Positions 14,538-23,000 of a stretch of 64,000 nucleotides of DNA are shown here, one piece after another. The stretch comes from a virus. Location of the stretch: the IMG/VR virus record IMGVR_UViG_3300049215_000527, positions 1 through 64,000 of that record, one strand, 5' to 3'. The position numbers and the translations under genes are program-made. Each line of letters begins with the position of its first letter. The stretch's first letter is position 1. A model generated the notes under the pieces. It saw only the letters and a program-made list of their open reading frames with translations. It was not told the origin of the DNA and ran no database searches.

Positions 14538-15053
14538 GTGGCGAAAGTCCAGAAGCTGCCAGCCAAAACCACCCTGAATACCGATACCCTCACGGGCGAA
14601 CGCTTGAGCTATCGCCCTGGCACCGTGCGCCTGCCCACGCCCGATGACGACCGCATCTGCTATCCCCACGGCGATCCCCAATGGCTCAATGGCTATCGGG
14701 TGGCCCTGCCCCTGCGCCTGCACACTCGCACCCCCGAAGGCCGCTTAGGCGCGCCCACGTTCGGGCGACGCACGATGCAGTATCTGGCCAGCCAAGACCC
14801 CAGAAAAGTCTATCAGGAACACACTGAGTACGAGTTGCGCAACTGGTGGACGCCGCCGTGGGCCGAACGGGAGTTGTACGCTTTCTATGATGCGGAGGCC
14901 GTCGATATCGTGCTGAGTGTGGTGCGTGATGCGCAAACCTGGGAAGAGGCGACCCGTGGTGTGCAGCGCCCGATAGCCGAGTGCAAGGCCATCATGCGCA
15001 ACATGCGGCGCCACTGCCAACGGCTCATCACCGCTGGCCAGCGCGCGGCCTAA
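14538..15053 (+). CDS. Hypothetical protein
   Basis: A 171-aa protein. GTG 14538 with ATCGGAGGC upstream is better supported than an upstream start. Features include a polar N-terminus, a middle block (WWTPPWAERELYAFYDAEAV) and a helical C-terminus (ECKAIMRNMRRHCQRLITAG). No family recognised. It begins the rightward late-gene side of the map. Confidence 0.6.
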   Translation: MAKVQKLPAKTTLNTDTLTGERLSYRPGTVRLPTPDDDRICYPHGDPQWLNGYRVALPLRLHTRTPEGRLGAPTFGRRTMQYLASQDPRKVYQEHTEYELRNWWTPPWAERELYAFYDAEAVDIVLSVVRDAQTWEEATRGVQRPIAECKAIMRNMRRHCQRLITAGQRAA

Positions 15054-15151
15054 CAGAATATTGCTACGCCGGGTGCGGATGCCCGATGGTCAGGTCCCAA
15101 TCCACCGCCCGTGCCGCTGCATGGGCAACAACAGAAAGAGAGCAACAAATC

Positions 15152-15607
15152 ATGGGACGCTATCAGCGTAAAGCGGTGGTCGAGATTGCCCGTTTGGGCA
15201 AGGACCTCACCATCGTCACGGAATGGAAAACCGACTGGCAGGGCAACCGCCGCCCCAAGGAATTGGTCACGATTCCCGCAGGGAATGCCCTGGTCATCGA
15301 CGGCGAAGGCGTGGATCAAGAGATCTATGGCATGCCCTGGAACGAGGCGTTGCAGCAGTTTGAGCCGACCGATGAAGTCACCCACCGTACCTCTGGCGGC
15401 AATCGCCAGCAGCAACAGGGCAAACGGAATAACCAACAGGACCCCCGCAGTTATGAGCGCGACGACCGCACCGAACGCCGCCATGACGATGTGCAACCCC
15501 TCATGCTCGATCCTGGCATCAGCGCATGGCGACTGCCGACACAGGCGACGACCGCCCCGGCATGGTCTGACCCCAACCAGCCGACCACGCAGGTAGTCAA
15601 AGCATAG
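15152..15607 (+). CDS. Hypothetical protein with Gln/Asn-rich linker
   Basis: A 151-aa protein from ATG 15152. The first 80 residues look like a small beta domain (YQRKAVVEIARLGKDLTIVT, ALVIDGEGVDQEIYGMPW). Then a disordered segment (GGNRQQQQGKRNNQQD, ERDDRTERRHDDV). No family recognised. Confidence 0.55.
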   Translation: MGRYQRKAVVEIARLGKDLTIVTEWKTDWQGNRRPKELVTIPAGNALVIDGEGVDQEIYGMPWNEALQQFEPTDEVTHRTSGGNRQQQQGKRNNQQDPRSYERDDRTERRHDDVQPLMLDPGISAWRLPTQATTAPAWSDPNQPTTQVVKA

Positions 15608-15616
15608 TTCCCCCTA

Positions 15617-15711
15617 TCGCTGATCGCCCCCAATGGCAGGGCATGACTGAATGGTCAGTTCGCGGTGGCATGATGCCGCCAGGGTTGGCGGGTTCAAATC
15701 CCCCTCAGCGA
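15617..15711 (+). tRNA. tRNA-like element with a degenerate anticodon arm
   Basis: Seven perfect acceptor pairs (TCGCTGA 15617-15623 with TCAGCGA 15705-15711), a 4-bp D stem (GCCC/GGGC), a 7-bp long variable arm (GGTGGCA/TGCCGCC, class II style) and a T arm GCGGG-TTCAAAT-CCCCC with one mismatch. The anticodon arm does not give a 7-base loop with T33, so no anticodon can be assigned. It may be a decayed tRNA or a tRNA mimic. Confidence 0.4.
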
Positions 15712-15714
15712 TGC

Positions 15715-15736
15715 GGCGGCGTTGCAAGACGCCGCC
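15715..15736 (+). terminator. Strong 8-bp GC hairpin
   Basis: GGCGGCGT, loop TGCAAG, ACGCCGCC. It directly follows the tRNA-like element and may end or process its transcript. No clear T-tract. Confidence 0.4.
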
Positions 15737-15761
15737 AGTATTCTCCCCACCGAGGTCTTTT

Positions 15762-15920
15762 ATGCCACGCGACATTTACTATATGGCCATCATGCTCAAA
15801 CTCCGCTATGGTCAGATTCCCCTGCCCTTTGCCCTCGTTGATGTCGCCACTTGGCTCGGCTTGGTCGATGCGACGCCCAATGAGGTGGCCGTGTTCTTTG
15901 GAGACGATGACGATGCGTGA
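15762..15920 (+). CDS. Small hypothetical protein (52 aa)
   Basis: Starts MPRDIYYMAIMLKLRYGQIP and ends in GDDDDA. It has a hydrophobic middle (FALVDVATWLGLVDATPNEV) that reads as a helix-turn-helix-like fold. GAGG precedes it. No family recognised. Confidence 0.5.
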   Translation: MPRDIYYMAIMLKLRYGQIPLPFALVDVATWLGLVDATPNEVAVFFGDDDDA

Positions 15921-16011
15921 TACCCTGACCGCGCTTCTGCTCATCGTCGCTGGCCTCGCACTGACCTGGGGCATGATCTTCTGGCAAGATGTGCAGATGC
16001 TGGCGCGGTGA
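15913..16011 (+). CDS. Membrane microprotein (32 aa)
   Basis: ATG 15913 (or 15907) overlaps the upstream stop. The product MRDTLTALLLIVAGLALTWG plus 12 residues is a single membrane helix. Unknown role. Confidence 0.5.
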   Translation: MRDTLTALLLIVAGLALTWGMIFWQDVQMLAR

Positions 16012-16018
16012 GTACGCG

Positions 16019-16177
16019 ATGAAACCCTGGTTTGAGATAGAGTTTGAAGCGGATAACCCACTGTCCGTTAAGCGCATCATTTTTCGGCGCTGGCACCCAG
16101 GTTACTGGGATTATCTTATCACCTGCGTCTGGCCCGACCAGATCGCCTTTTGGTGGCAACGCGCACGGAAGAAGTAG
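16019..16177 (+). CDS. Small hypothetical protein (52 aa)
   Basis: Aromatic-rich small protein (MKPWFEIEFEADNPLSVKRI, RRWHPGYWDYLITCVWPDQI). No family recognised. It is part of a run of tiny genes before the first head-type gene. Confidence 0.5.
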   Translation: MKPWFEIEFEADNPLSVKRIIFRRWHPGYWDYLITCVWPDQIAFWWQRARKK

Positions 16178-16185
16178 GCGTCCCC

Positions 16186-16836
16186 ATGTCCCTCTCCCTC
16201 CTTGCCCAGCGCGTGGCGGATCTGCGCCGTCAGTTGACCGCTACCCTCACCACTTTGGCCGAGGCCACGCTCATCCGTGCCTTCAATGCACTGGAATGGG
16301 ATGAGAACCAACACCCCCGTGGCGCGAATGGCAAGTTCATCGGCGGTGATGGGTTGCATGCCGAGCGCGAGTTGGCGCACCTCAATCATGGTCTCAAGAC
16401 CTTTGATGCCCGCACCAAGACGCTCGATCCCGCCGTGGTGCAACAGGCCAAAGAGCGCATGACGTGGCGCGGTGGGTATAAGGGCTATCGCGATGTGCGG
16501 ATGCAGGCGACGACGGACCTTATCACTAAGGCGGAAAACGGTGCCCGGAGCACGGCAGTGGATCGGATGGATCTGATGCGCCTCGCCTATCTCCGTAACC
16601 TCTATCTGCGTGCCGCCGCCAAAGCCACCATCAGTGCCGCCGCCAAAGCTCGTCTGCGCGATGAAGTCGCTATCATCGACCGCTACACCAAACGGTTCGG
16701 GCGTTTGCTCAAACCCACCGATGCGATGAAACTGCCCGCCGATGAGCGCACCATCCTTGATGCCCAAGTGCATGATGCTATTGCCCGTGACGCCACTCAG
16801 CCTAGTCGCGCTGCTACACGGGTCACGGCCCCCTGA
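16186..16836 (+). CDS. Hypothetical protein with virion-type linker motif
   Basis: A 216-aa protein from ATG 16186. After a helical start (LLAQRVADLRRQLTATLTTL) comes WDENQHPRGANGKFIGGDG, the same kind of Pro-Arg/Gly linker found in the head proteins at 29533 and 20052. The rest is helical (RAAAKATISAAAKARLRDEV). The motif suggests a virion or DNA-packaging protein; the function is unknown. Confidence 0.6.
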   Translation: MSLSLLAQRVADLRRQLTATLTTLAEATLIRAFNALEWDENQHPRGANGKFIGGDGLHAERELAHLNHGLKTFDARTKTLDPAVVQQAKERMTWRGGYKGYRDVRMQATTDLITKAENGARSTAVDRMDLMRLAYLRNLYLRAAAKATISAAAKARLRDEVAIIDRYTKRFGRLLKPTDAMKLPADERTILDAQVHDAIARDATQPSRAATRVTAP

Positions 16837-17030
16837 GCGGGGCGCACCTGATCCACCCGCAAACGCACGGGTTCGGCCAGGTCGCCCCGCTCGTAGCCCG
16901 ATACCCACCAACCTCCATACGTGCGGCGGATGGTGAGTAGCAACACCTCGACACCATTGAGCGTGACGCAGGTGCCGAGGCGGTCCCGCAGCCAGAAGGC
17001 GCGGGTAACGCTATCCCACGATGTCCACAT
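16797..17030 (-). CDS. Small beta-rich hypothetical protein, antisense to neighbours
   Basis: A 77-aa protein starting MWTSWDSVTRAFWLRDRLGT, with a ribosome site (AGAGAGG) upstream. The pattern of short strands (GVEVLLLTIRRTYGGWWVSG, YERGDLAEPVRLRVDQVRPA) looks like a real small beta-barrel. It overlaps the end of the rightward gene at 16836 by 40 bases. It is the only leftward gene in this part of the map. Confidence 0.5.
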   Translation of the reverse strand: MWTSWDSVTRAFWLRDRLGTCVTLNGVEVLLLTIRRTYGGWWVSGYERGDLAEPVRLRVDQVRPAQGAVTRVAARLG

Positions 17031-17087
17031 ACGATGCCTCTCTTTCCGAGCACACGATACCACAAGACGATAGAGCGAGCCACTGTC

Positions 17088-17627
17088 ATGCCACATATCC
17101 GTAAAGCCGATGAATGGGATGAGGTCAAAGAAAAAGCCCTTGACTACATCTTTGCTGGTCGGTATTCGACGACGAAAGTGGCGGAACTCGTCGGGGTTTC
17201 CTCCCGCTCGATCGAACGCTGGCTCGCCTCACCCATCTTTCAGCAACGCCTCGAAGCCAAGCGTGCCGATTTGGATGCGGCGCTGGCATCTGTTACGTAT
17301 GCCGATAAGGTTCGCCGCATCCTGGCGCTGAACGAGATGGCCGAAATGGCACGCTGCGAATATGAGGTCCACCCCATCCTGTTGGAAACGCGCCCCATGC
17401 CCAAGGGTGGCGAGCCTGCCGTGACCGAACGCTTCAACCGCGATGCCTTTGAGTGCTTTCGTGGAGCATTGGATGATATCGCCAAGGAACTAGGACAGCG
17501 CAAAGTTGACCCAACGACGACGATTAACAACATTCAGCAGATGGAAGTCGTGGTCTATATGCCGCAGATCGGGCAAAGTGAAGTGACCTATGATCCCGTC
17601 GTCATCGATAGCCCCCAAGCGGATTGA
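17088..17627 (+). CDS. terS: Terminase small subunit (probable)
   Basis: A 179-aa protein with an N-terminal helix-turn-helix (YIFAGRYSTTKVAELVGVSS, RSIERWLASPIFQQRLEA), the standard DNA-recognition domain of small terminases, followed by an oligomerisation-type helical stretch (KVRRILALNEMAEMARCEYE). It directly precedes and overlaps the large terminase gene by 38 bases. It would bind the packaging site and load the motor. Start ATG 17088 chosen over 17034 because the HTH alignment begins there. Confidence 0.8.
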   Translation: MPHIRKADEWDEVKEKALDYIFAGRYSTTKVAELVGVSSRSIERWLASPIFQQRLEAKRADLDAALASVTYADKVRRILALNEMAEMARCEYEVHPILLETRPMPKGGEPAVTERFNRDAFECFRGALDDIAKELGQRKVDPTTTINNIQQMEVVVYMPQIGQSEVTYDPVVIDSPQAD

Positions 17628-19029
17628 GTTGCGCCCCCAACCCGGCCCCCAAGAAGCGTTCCTTACCAACGAAGCAGACATCCTGATTTACGGGGGAGCT
17701 GCTGGCGGCGGAAAAACGTGGGCGTTGCTCTTTGACATGATGCGCTATGCTGCCATCAATCCGGTCGCAGGGTTTGGCGCCGTCATTTTTCGCCGCACCA
17801 GTCCTCAGGTCTTGCAACAGGGCGGCTTGTGGGATGAGTCCAGCGCCCTGTATCCTCTCGTTGGCGGCAAGCCCAACCTGAACCGCCTTGAATGGTCCTG
17901 GCCGCAGCATAAGACGCGCATCCGCTTCTCGCATCTACAATACGAAAGCGATATGTTCAACTGGCAAGGGAGTCAAATCGCCCGGCTGGGCTTCGATGAA
18001 TTGACCCACTACCCCGAATCGGTCTTCTGGTATCTGTTGTCCCGCAATCGGAGCACCTGCGGAGTGAAGCCGCAGGTGCGTGCCACCACCAACCCTGATG
18101 CTGACAGTTGGGTCAAGACGTTCTTAGCTCCGTGGGTCGATGAGACGTTCCCGTTACCCGCCAAGAGTGGCGAGGTGCGCCGCTTTGTGCGTGATGCGGG
18201 ACAAATCGTCTGGCTGCCCCCTGGTACGCAACACGCCGACAGCAAAAGCGTGTCCTTCATCGCGGCAAGTATCTTTGACAATCCGGCGCTCCTCAAGGCC
18301 AACCCTGACTATCTCGCCAACCTCAAAGCCTTGCCCCTGGTCGAACGCCAACGCCTGTTGTATGGCGACTGGTCGATTCGCCCATCAGGCAATCTCTTTA
18401 AGCGCCACTGGTTTGAGATTATCGACACGCCCCCCGCCCAGTTCGAGCGCACCGTGCGCTACTGGGATTTGGCAGGTACGGCAGTCAATGGCAGCAATGA
18501 CCCCGACTGGACGGCAGGCGTCAAAGTGGGCCTCTTGGATGGCCGCTACTATGTCCTGGACATCCAGCATGTGCGTGAGACGCCCCACACGGTGGAGCAG
18601 TTGGTGAAACAGACGGCGCAGTTGGATGGGCGGCAATGCCACATCTACATGGAGCAAGAGCCAGGCAGCGCGGGCAAGAAGGTCATTGACGATTACCGCA
18701 CGGCGCTGGCAGGCTATATCTTTAACGGTGTGCGGGTGACGGGGGACAAGGTGCTGCGGGCACAATCCACGTCCAGCCAGGCCGAAGGCGGCAATGTCAA
18801 GTTGGTGCGCGCCTACTGGAATGAAGTGTTTCTGAATGAACTGGCCGCCTTCCCCATGGTCGGTATCCACGATGATATGGTCGATGCGGTGAGTGGTGGC
18901 GTCGAGACCTTGATCATGATGAGTGGCGATGCCCTGGCCTGGGTCAACGAAATGGCGGCCCTCGTCGGTCATGACACCCAACACCACGCCACGCAACACA
19001 GCCAGGACTATCCCACGAACGAACGCTAG
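17590..19029 (+). CDS. terL: Terminase large subunit
   Basis: A 479-aa DNA-packaging motor and nuclease. Walker A YGGAAGGGKTWALLFDMM (about residues 33-50), Walker B-type LGFDELTH (about 133-140), coupling region with RATTNPDAD, then the RNase-H-like nuclease with RYWDLAGT (about 290) and the late acidic motif HDDMVDAVSGG (about 427). It cuts concatemeric DNA and drives it through the portal encoded 1 kb downstream. Length is normal for phages of this type. Confidence 0.95.
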   Translation: MIPSSSIAPKRIELRPQPGPQEAFLTNEADILIYGGAAGGGKTWALLFDMMRYAAINPVAGFGAVIFRRTSPQVLQQGGLWDESSALYPLVGGKPNLNRLEWSWPQHKTRIRFSHLQYESDMFNWQGSQIARLGFDELTHYPESVFWYLLSRNRSTCGVKPQVRATTNPDADSWVKTFLAPWVDETFPLPAKSGEVRRFVRDAGQIVWLPPGTQHADSKSVSFIAASIFDNPALLKANPDYLANLKALPLVERQRLLYGDWSIRPSGNLFKRHWFEIIDTPPAQFERTVRYWDLAGTAVNGSNDPDWTAGVKVGLLDGRYYVLDIQHVRETPHTVEQLVKQTAQLDGRQCHIYMEQEPGSAGKKVIDDYRTALAGYIFNGVRVTGDKVLRAQSTSSQAEGGNVKLVRAYWNEVFLNELAAFPMVGIHDDMVDAVSGGVETLIMMSGDALAWVNEMAALVGHDTQHHATQHSQDYPTNER

Positions 19030-19044
19030 CAGAAAGAGCAAAAG

Positions 19045-19503
19045 ATGAGTATGGATCTGGTCCCCTATGCGGGCCACGAACTGGTGTTGGCACCCCATGA
19101 GGACGCCGCCTACGATGTGTTGCTAGATGTCGCCCATCATCGTGCCGAGCAGGCCCAGGCAGAGGCACTCTACACCACGTCCCGCGCCCAAGCGGCCCTG
19201 GAACTACACACCTCGGTGCTGGTGAGCGCCTACAACACGAGCATGCGTCGCGCCGACCCCCCCACCCCCGATCTGTGTGTACCGCTGGATGGCAGCGCCC
19301 TCTCTGAGTCGCAGCGCACCGCGTTTCAAGCATGGTTGCAGACGCAAGAGGCATGGCGGGTGGCATCACCCGTTGGTCCCGTTGAGTTGATGCAGGCGGC
19401 GTTGTTAAAGCAAGAGGAATTACAGGCGCGGGTCTATGAGGATCTGCATGCCTTGTACGAGGTGCCCTTAGAGGTGACGGTGCGAGAGGAGCCCGCGTCA
19501 TGA
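19045..19503 (+). CDS. Hypothetical head-region protein
   Basis: A 152-aa, mostly helical protein (DVLLDVAHHRAEQAQAEALY, ELMQAALLKQEELQARVYED). Lies between terminase and portal; no family recognised. The stop overlaps the next start. Confidence 0.6.
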   Translation: MSMDLVPYAGHELVLAPHEDAAYDVLLDVAHHRAEQAQAEALYTTSRAQAALELHTSVLVSAYNTSMRRADPPTPDLCVPLDGSALSESQRTAFQAWLQTQEAWRVASPVGPVELMQAALLKQEELQARVYEDLHALYEVPLEVTVREEPAS

Positions 19504-20015
19504 CGACTTATGTCCCCGCCACGGGCGTGCAACTGCCATCGACCTTTGGCCCTGATGGCAAGACCCGCATGCCGTGCCCCTACTGCACGCACATCATCCC
19601 CGATGTGACGTTGGCACAGCGCACGATCTATGAAGTGACGGGCGTTGCCACGTGGATTGATTGTGCCTGCTTCACGGGGCAAGGGGAATCGCCCTTCAAT
19701 GTCCACCTCTCTGGCTGTAACTGCATCGCTCGCTTTCGTGTGAAACCTGTGGGCGGTGGGCGCTACGAAGTGGATGGGGTGGATTACCCCACGATGGAGG
19801 CGCGGCGGGTGGAGCGCGAGGAGGTCACGTATGCACCTATGGACGATGCGCCATTGCCCGCTGCTCTGCCAGCGCCGCCGACGGAACCCGCAGCGGTTGC
19901 CCCAGAGGAAGCGGCGGATACGCCATTGCCCGCTGGCCATTCACGCCCGATCTTGAGTGATGCGCACTTGGTCGATGAGGCACCCAAGCCGAAACGTTCC
20001 CGCCGCACAAAGTAA
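19500..20015 (+). CDS. Hypothetical protein with Cys-rich zinc-type core
   Basis: A 171-aa protein. Residues 25-80 hold RMPCPYCTHIIPDV, WIDCACFTG and LSGCNCIARF, a likely zinc-binding fold. The C-terminal 70 residues are proline- and alanine-rich and end in a basic KPKRSRRTK. It sits just before the portal gene. Confidence 0.6.
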   Translation: MTTYVPATGVQLPSTFGPDGKTRMPCPYCTHIIPDVTLAQRTIYEVTGVATWIDCACFTGQGESPFNVHLSGCNCIARFRVKPVGGGRYEVDGVDYPTMEARRVEREEVTYAPMDDAPLPAALPAPPTEPAAVAPEEAADTPLPAGHSRPILSDAHLVDEAPKPKRSRRTK

Positions 20016-20051
20016 CTGTATTGCCCTCATCCCCAGCATAGGACACCCCAC

Positions 20052-23000
20052 ATGGCGACAACTGCCCGCATCAAGCGCACTGGACAACCGGATACGACGC
20101 GCGCGGTGCCGCAGGTGCCACAGGGGGCCAAACTGCGCGCGGTGCGCAAAGAGGCGCAGGTGGGGCCCTATCTTGCCAATCAATACGGCAACAACACGAT
20201 CCCAACAGATATCCTGAATGCGCCGCTCTCCATCCAGCAGGCACCGACGACCTTCCTGCCTGGCGATCCGGTACGCGCGACGCCAGGCCTCGATGATGGG
20301 CAGGCGGGACCCCGCACGTGGTCGTATCCGGTCGGCACCAATATCAATCCCCTGCCCCGGCAAACCGAGTTCATCCCCTTTGAGATGTTGCGGGGCTTAG
20401 CCCGCAACTTCTATGGCATTGGCCTTTGCCTCGAAGTCCATAATCGCATCATCCAGCGCCTCGAACCACAGTTTCAGCCCCGCGACGGTATCGTGCCCCC
20501 CGACGAAGACCCCACCGATCCCAAGTGGACGCGGCCTGCTATGCTCATGAATGAGTGGCTCATGGATGGCCCCAATGTAGGCCATGATGGCCGCGATCTG
20601 CATGGCTGGCTCAGTGCCTTGCATCGGGATTTGATGGAGATTGATGCCGCCGCCATCTATCATGTGCAAACCAAGGCAGGTTGGCTCGATGGCCTCCGCC
20701 TCATCGCCGCCGACACCATTCAGACGTTGTATGACACGACGGGTGAACGGCCCCAGCCGCCCTATGCCGCCTTCCGGCAAGTGTTGTATGGTGCCCCGGC
20801 GAAGGCCCTGACGACGGACAACCTCGACTATCTGATGTTCAATCCCCGTAGCGACAGTCCGTATGGTATCAGCCCCGTCGAACGCATGCTCATCAGCGTC
20901 AATGTGGCCCTGCGCAAACAGGACTGGGATCTGCGGCGCTTCACCGATGGCGCAACGCCCGCTGGGCTCTTGCTCAACAACAACACCAACAGCACCAACT
21001 GGACACCAGAGCAGGTGCGGCTCTTTGAGCGGCAATTTAACGAGATCCTGGCGGGCAATACGGCGCTGCGGGTCCGCACCAAAGTGCTGCCCCCCGGCTG
21101 GACGTTCCAACAGAACCAGATGGAGGCGATTGACTCCACCTTTGACCGCTACTTGCTCAACATTGCGGCGGCCATGTTTGGGCTCACGATGGATGAGTTG
21201 GCCTTCACGGAGACCTCGAATCGTAGTGTAGGGGATAGCCAAGAGGCGGTGACGTATCGCAACGCCATCAAGCCCCGCTCTGATTATCTGGCCCGCTATA
21301 TCACCCGCATTGCCCATCGCTATGATGGCACGCCGCTGTTGTCCCATGCCCCGACCGTCTCCCGCCGTAATGCGCCAACCAAGAGCCGGGGCGAGTGGGA
21401 TGCACGGTACAAATTGACCTGGGGGGGCATCGAGGAACCGGACGACTTCGCCACCAAGGCCCAAGCCGTGCAGGGCCTCATGACCAGCGGCGTGCTGACA
21501 CGATTGCAAGCCAAGCGCGTCCTGAAACTGCCCATTGACCAGGGTGAGCAGGACACGCCGCCCTTCACCGTCTTCAATGGTGGCATGAGTGCCGTCATTC
21601 CGCTGCAAGACATCGACGGCAGTCGCAAGGCCATTATGGCTCAACTCCAAGCGCAGTCGCAGTCGGCCCAAGTCGGCGTGCAGACGGCACAGGCGGGCCT
21701 CAAGATCCAGCAGGACCAGGGCAAGATGCTGGACAACCAGGTGAGCCAGGCCGCCCAACAGCAGCAATCCCCCGATCAGTCGGACCAGGGTGGCGACGAA
21801 GGTGAAGGCCAACCCCCACCCGATGACGGCAGCCAGGGGCCGGATAACGGCCCCACTGGCACGCCACCAACGCCACCTGCTCCCAAAGGCAGCAAGGGCA
21901 AAGCCAGTGCCGCGCCATCGGCGGATACCTCTGGTGACGACGAAGGGGAGAACACCGACCAGGGTGATACGGGGGCAGGCAATGATGCCGCCGCCGAAGC
22001 CGAGGTGGATGCGCTGATCGCCCAGGCCAAAGCGAAGGCAGCGGCTAAGGGCAAGAAGACGCAGCGGGCGCAGGCGGTGGATGATGTCTATCTCCCCATG
22101 CCGCCGATTGCAGAAGATACCGCCTCAGAGTGGCGACGCTATCGTGAGTTTGCCCTCAATCGGGTGAAGCGCGGTCTTGCCATCACGCCCTTCACCAGCG
22201 ATGTCCTGCCCACCCACCTACACACGTATGCCGCCGATGCGTTGCAACGCGCCACGACCCCCGATGCGGTGCGCGCCGTGTTCGCCGAGATTCGTGATGC
22301 GGAGACGCACCCCACGGATTGCCGCTGCATGGTGTGTGGGTGTGGTGAACCAGGGAACGATCACGGCATGCCCTACCCCGTCATCATTCCTGGCGATACG
22401 GAGAATGAGGGGTGCATGGTCGCGTTCTTCTTGCCCGCCTCGCTGTCACAGCAACTGGCGATTCCAGGTGGCATGCCTCAGCAAGACATGCACATCACTC
22501 TTGCCATGCTGGCGAAAGATATCACCGAGACACCAGTGAACAAGGCGCGTCTGTTGGCCGCTGTACAGCAATGGGCGACGACGCAAACGCCGATCCAGGT
22601 CGATCTTGACCACCTGACGCGCTTCGATGGGGATACCGAGACCTATCCCGTGGTGGTACGCAGTTACACCCAAGCCTTGATGGATTTGCGGGCCGATTTG
22701 GTGGCGGCGCTAGACAATGCGGGCATTGCCATCGACACCACCTATCCCGATTACAAGCCGCATGCGACGCTGTGTTATCTGCCGCAAGGTAGCCCGTTGC
22801 CTGCGGTACCTGAACCAAACGTGCATGGGAACTTGTCCCAGGTGTGGGTGGCGTATGGCGATGAACGCTACGCCTATCCCTTGGGTGGCAACGACGACAC
22901 CGCCAACATGGCAGAGACCCCCGTCAATGACGCGGTGGTGCAGGAACTGCGGGCCATGCGTACTGACGTGCTGGCGTTGCTGGGAAGCGAAGTCGTCCAG

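Noticed and set aside
15617-15711. Selenocysteine or pyrrolysine tRNA
   Set aside because: The 8-bp acceptor and long variable arm tempted this, but no TCA or CTA anticodon sits in a proper loop.
20397-21812. Long minus-strand open frame (471 codons) opposite the portal gene
   Set aside because: It mirrors the high-GC portal coding strand, has no ribosome site or protein-like motifs, and the plus strand is clearly coding.
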